Assembly (NCBI GenBank): GCA_964393115.1
Contig: CAYMST010000219.1
Location: 1-7,961 of the forward strand
DNA length: 7,961 nt
Direction of reading: 5' to 3'
Source of the DNA: CAYMST01 sp964393115
GTDB taxonomy: Bacteria; Bacteroidota; Bacteroidia; Cytophagales; Cyclobacteriaceae
In this document: positions 6,255 through 7,961 of the stretch, one piece after another
How the letters are laid out: every line of letters starts with the position of its first letter
Position numbering within the stretch: position 1 is the first letter of the stretch
Program-made: the position numbers and the translations under genes
The notes under the pieces: model-generated
Told to the model about the DNA's origin: nothing
Databases searched by the model: none
The model's input: the letters and a program-made list of their open reading frames with translations, nothing else

Positions 6255-6854
6255 ATGGTGGTTAAAATACCAGATGACGTCAGTGGTTTGATTTACGATT
6301 TGGATGGGACCTTAATTGATTCGATGCCAGTGCATTATCAAGCTTATAATGCGGGTTTAGAGCCGTATAACGTTGTGTATCCAAAAGAGGTTTTTCTGAG
6401 CAGGGCGGGTATACCTACTATCGATACATTAAAGATGATTGAGAGGGATTATCAAATTCCTAACTTTAATATTGAAGAAGTCTTAGAAAGGAAAAGAAAA
6501 TATTTGAAAGATAACTTAGAGAGAGTTAAGTTGATAGACCCAGTTTTTGATATCGTCAAGCAATATCATAAGGTGTTACCTATGTCAATTGGTACCGGAA
6601 GTCACCGGAGTATGGTAGATAGGGTGGTAAGTCAATTAGGAATCAATAAATATATAGATATTGTTGTGACTGCAGATGATGTGAAACGTCATAAACCGTA
6701 TCCGGACACTTTTTTAAAGTGTGCAGACTTGATGAAGATTGATCCAAAGGAGTGCCTTGTTTTTGAAGATGGTGTACCTGGAATAAAAGCAGCTGAAGAA
6801 GCGGGAATGAAAGTTATTGACGTTAGAGAGTTTTTACCAACCGTTCTGGACTGA
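6255..6854 (+). CDS. HAD-superfamily phosphatase, YqaB / beta-phosphoglucomutase-like
   Basis: A 199-residue cytoplasmic HAD hydrolase with all four motifs: motif I IYDLDGTLID with nucleophile Asp15 and acid/base Asp17; motif II SIGTGS (Thr114); motif III Lys147 in KRHKPYPDTFLKCADLM; motif IV FEDGVPGIKAAEEAGM (Glu171, Asp172). A small helical cap (about 25-95) sits between motifs I and II, as in subclass IA. The second half closely resembles E. coli YqaB, a fructose-1-phosphate-type sugar phosphatase, and more distantly beta-phosphoglucomutase; substrate assignment is inference. The frame could be extended to a GTG at 6231 (eight more residues). I prefer the ATG because AGAGAAGAG precedes it and a likely -7 element ends at 6228, too close for the GTG. 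Its last 32 bases overlap the end of the opposing SGNH gene. Confidence 0.92.
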   Translation: MVVKIPDDVSGLIYDLDGTLIDSMPVHYQAYNAGLEPYNVVYPKEVFLSRAGIPTIDTLKMIERDYQIPNFNIEEVLERKRKYLKDNLERVKLIDPVFDIVKQYHKVLPMSIGTGSHRSMVDRVVSQLGINKYIDIVVTADDVKRHKPYPDTFLKCADLMKIDPKECLVFEDGVPGIKAAEEAGMKVIDVREFLPTVLD

Positions 6855-7452
6855 AAAAATCGCTTTCTAAGATTACTTTAGTCCATAACTCATATTGCTT
6901 TTCAGAAGGGTGTAAGCGGTCTTCTACTAGAAGTTCTTCGTTGTTTTCGACAAGCATTGACGTTTTGAATATATCAATAAAAGTCACTGATTTTTCTTCA
7001 CAAATGGATCTTGATGTGTTGTTATATTCGGTTATTTTTTTTGATATATGTGTGGATTTTGATTTGCCAAAAGGTGTAACTCCATAGTTGGGAATTGATA
7101 CTACAAACACATTTTGCGATCCGATTAAAGATAAGGAAATGGCTTTGCTCAGGAGTTTTCGAAAGTTACTAACATAGGTCTTTATGGGTTTGTTTTGGTA
7201 TTCATCGTTTACTCCGATGAGTAGAGAAACGATATTGTACTGGTTTAGAGTTGGTTCCTGTTTTATGATGTTATCATATAGCTCATCTGTTCTCCATCCT
7301 GTCTTCGCAATAATGGTGTTTTCAACGACGTGATTTTGAACCCTCTTTTCAAGTTCTTTAGTCAGTTGGAAAACCCAAGTTTCCTTGTATGCTACGCCTT
7401 CTCCAATGGTATAAGAGTCACCAAGAGCTAGATATTGATATTTTTTTGTCAT
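6823..7452 (-). CDS. SGNH/GDSL-family hydrolase (esterase or lipase-like)
   Basis: A 209-residue protein with the SGNH blocks in order: block I YLALGDSYTIGEG with nucleophile Ser13; block II TGWRTDEL (Gly52, oxyanion hole); block III LLIGVNDEYQN (Asn82); block V EDRLHPSEKQYELW with Asp178 and His181. The catalytic set is therefore complete, and the length is normal for a minimal single-domain member. It should cleave ester or acetyl groups from an unknown substrate. There is no signal peptide, so a cytoplasmic location is expected. An upstream in-frame ATG at 7473 would add seven residues (MNEAWNK). I prefer 7452 because family members normally start a few residues before the first strand, but the choice is open. 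The gene converges with the HAD phosphatase gene, and the two coding regions share 32 bases. Confidence 0.92.
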   Translation of the reverse strand: MTKKYQYLALGDSYTIGEGVAYKETWVFQLTKELEKRVQNHVVENTIIAKTGWRTDELYDNIIKQEPTLNQYNIVSLLIGVNDEYQNKPIKTYVSNFRKLLSKAISLSLIGSQNVFVVSIPNYGVTPFGKSKSTHISKKITEYNNTSRSICEEKSVTFIDIFKTSMLVENNEELLVEDRLHPSEKQYELWTKVILESDFFSPERLVKTL

Positions 7453-7473
7453 CTTATTCCATGCCTCATTCAT

Positions 7474-7897
7474 AAACTTCTAAGAAGAATTCGTTCAAAT
7501 TTAACTCAATATTTGGTCTGATTGATGCCTGATTCAGTCGATACAGTTTGGCTGTTAGGCGATAAGGACGTAATTAAAATGAGAAGGAAAGGTTATAGAG
7601 AATAGTGTATGAATTTTTATCACAAGTACAGAGAAAAATTGTGCTGACTGAATTATCAAATCGTTAAGTTTAATGCTATAAAAATGTCTTTTGCAATTAT
7701 GTGATTATTTGTAAATAATGTTAGGGACTAATAATCTTTGCAAAGTGCATGAGAATTCATAAATTCACTGCGAAAGGCCAGTCGATTCTCAAATAAGCCT
7801 TACGTAAGACTAATGCGTTGTTCGACTAAGTAAGTTGATCTCAAAGTAGTTAGCATTTATGAGCATATAACCATTTTTTGATAGTAGAATATCACCT
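7474..7897. other. Gene-free stretch upstream of the SGNH gene
   Basis: All frames on both strands are broken by frequent stops, and I recognise no RNA gene. Visible small items are a perfect 10-base palindrome CTTACGTAAG at 7799-7808, a short GAATT/AATTC inverted repeat near 7753-7766, and a 26-codon plus-strand frame at 7525-7605 (reading GDKDVIKMRRKGYRE at its end). None is enough to assign a function. It may be an ordinary long intergenic region or another decayed remnant. Confidence 0.45.
7496..7503 (-). promoter_or_regulatory. Possible -7 element upstream of the SGNH hydrolase gene
   Basis: On the minus strand these bases read TAAATTTG, an exact TAnnTTTG match, placed about 23 bases before the ATG at 7473 and 44 before the ATG at 7452. 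No TTTG is found at the expected distance further upstream, so the call is weak. In AT-rich DNA such octamers arise by chance. Confidence 0.28.
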
Positions 7898-7961
7898 ATG
7901 AAACTAACCATCAAAAGAACCCTTGTCTCAAAATTTCGTTGTTGGGGTTACCTAAACGTTA
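7898..7961 (+). CDS. Possible gene start running off the right edge (partial)
   Basis: An ATG at 7898 opens a frame with no stop to the end of the window (21 codons, beginning MKLTIKRTLVSKF). A basic N-terminus is compatible with a real gene start, but there is no hydrophobic stretch yet and no clear ribosome binding site or TAnnTTTG promoter in front. A frame this short remains open by chance fairly often, so it is listed only as a candidate. Confidence 0.22.
   Translation, partial: MKLTIKRTLVSKFRCWGYLNV

Noticed and set aside
7525..7605. 26-codon plus-strand frame ending in GDKDVIKMRRKGYRE
   Set aside because: Protein-like in composition, but too short, with no ribosome binding site, no family match that I recognise and no continuation in neighbouring frames; treated as chance or a small remnant.
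7753..7849. Short inverted repeat GAATT/AATTC and a loose direct similarity between 7781-7797 and 7834-7849
   Set aside because: The arms are only five bases and the direct similarity contains mismatches and a gap; both are expected by chance in AT-rich DNA. There are no flanking duplications to suggest a mobile element or attachment site.

Overview
The window looks like a chromosomal segment of a member of the Bacteroidota, probably a free-living marine or soil Cytophagales/Flavobacteriia-type organism. The grounds are AT-rich DNA, mostly weak Shine-Dalgarno signals, -7 elements of the TAnnTTTG type (one with a well-placed TTTG -33 partner), and protein sequences that read like that phylum: a split transketolase, a Bacillus-like short transaldolase and a DUF2721 protein. 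This is inference from sequence style; no rRNA or other taxonomic marker is present.

Layout. Bases 1-1161 hold no intact gene. A possible protein C-terminus enters from the left edge (to base 62). It is followed by about 600 bases that read like a badly decayed plus-strand gene, then a weak terminator-like structure. Bases 1162-2377 carry an uncharacterised soluble protein of 266 residues and, 28 bases on, a small three-helix membrane protein of the DUF2721 family. Bases 2561-5040 are the best-understood part: a tight three-gene operon for the non-oxidative pentose phosphate pathway (transaldolase, transketolase N-terminal subunit, transketolase C-terminal subunit). It has a good Bacteroidota-type promoter in front and a strong intrinsic terminator behind. 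A pirin-family cupin (minus strand) converges on that terminator. It is divergent from a HAD phosphatase of the YqaB / beta-phosphoglucomutase-like group (plus strand). That gene converges on, and overlaps by 32 bases, an SGNH/GDSL hydrolase (minus strand). The last 490 bases are gene-free apart from a possible gene start at the right edge.

How the genes fit together. Transaldolase plus the two transketolase subunits interconvert C3 to C7 sugar phosphates, linking glycolysis to ribose-5-phosphate and erythrose-4-phosphate supply. The HAD enzyme could be another sugar-phosphate enzyme, but it has its own promoter and only proximity links it to the operon. Pirin, the SGNH hydrolase, the 266-residue protein and the DUF2721 protein have no evident shared pathway.

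I found no CRISPR array, insertion sequence, tRNA, phage module or recognisable defence system. The window is mostly ordinary core metabolism. The most unusual items are the decayed left region, the unassigned 266-residue protein and the overlapping convergent gene ends.
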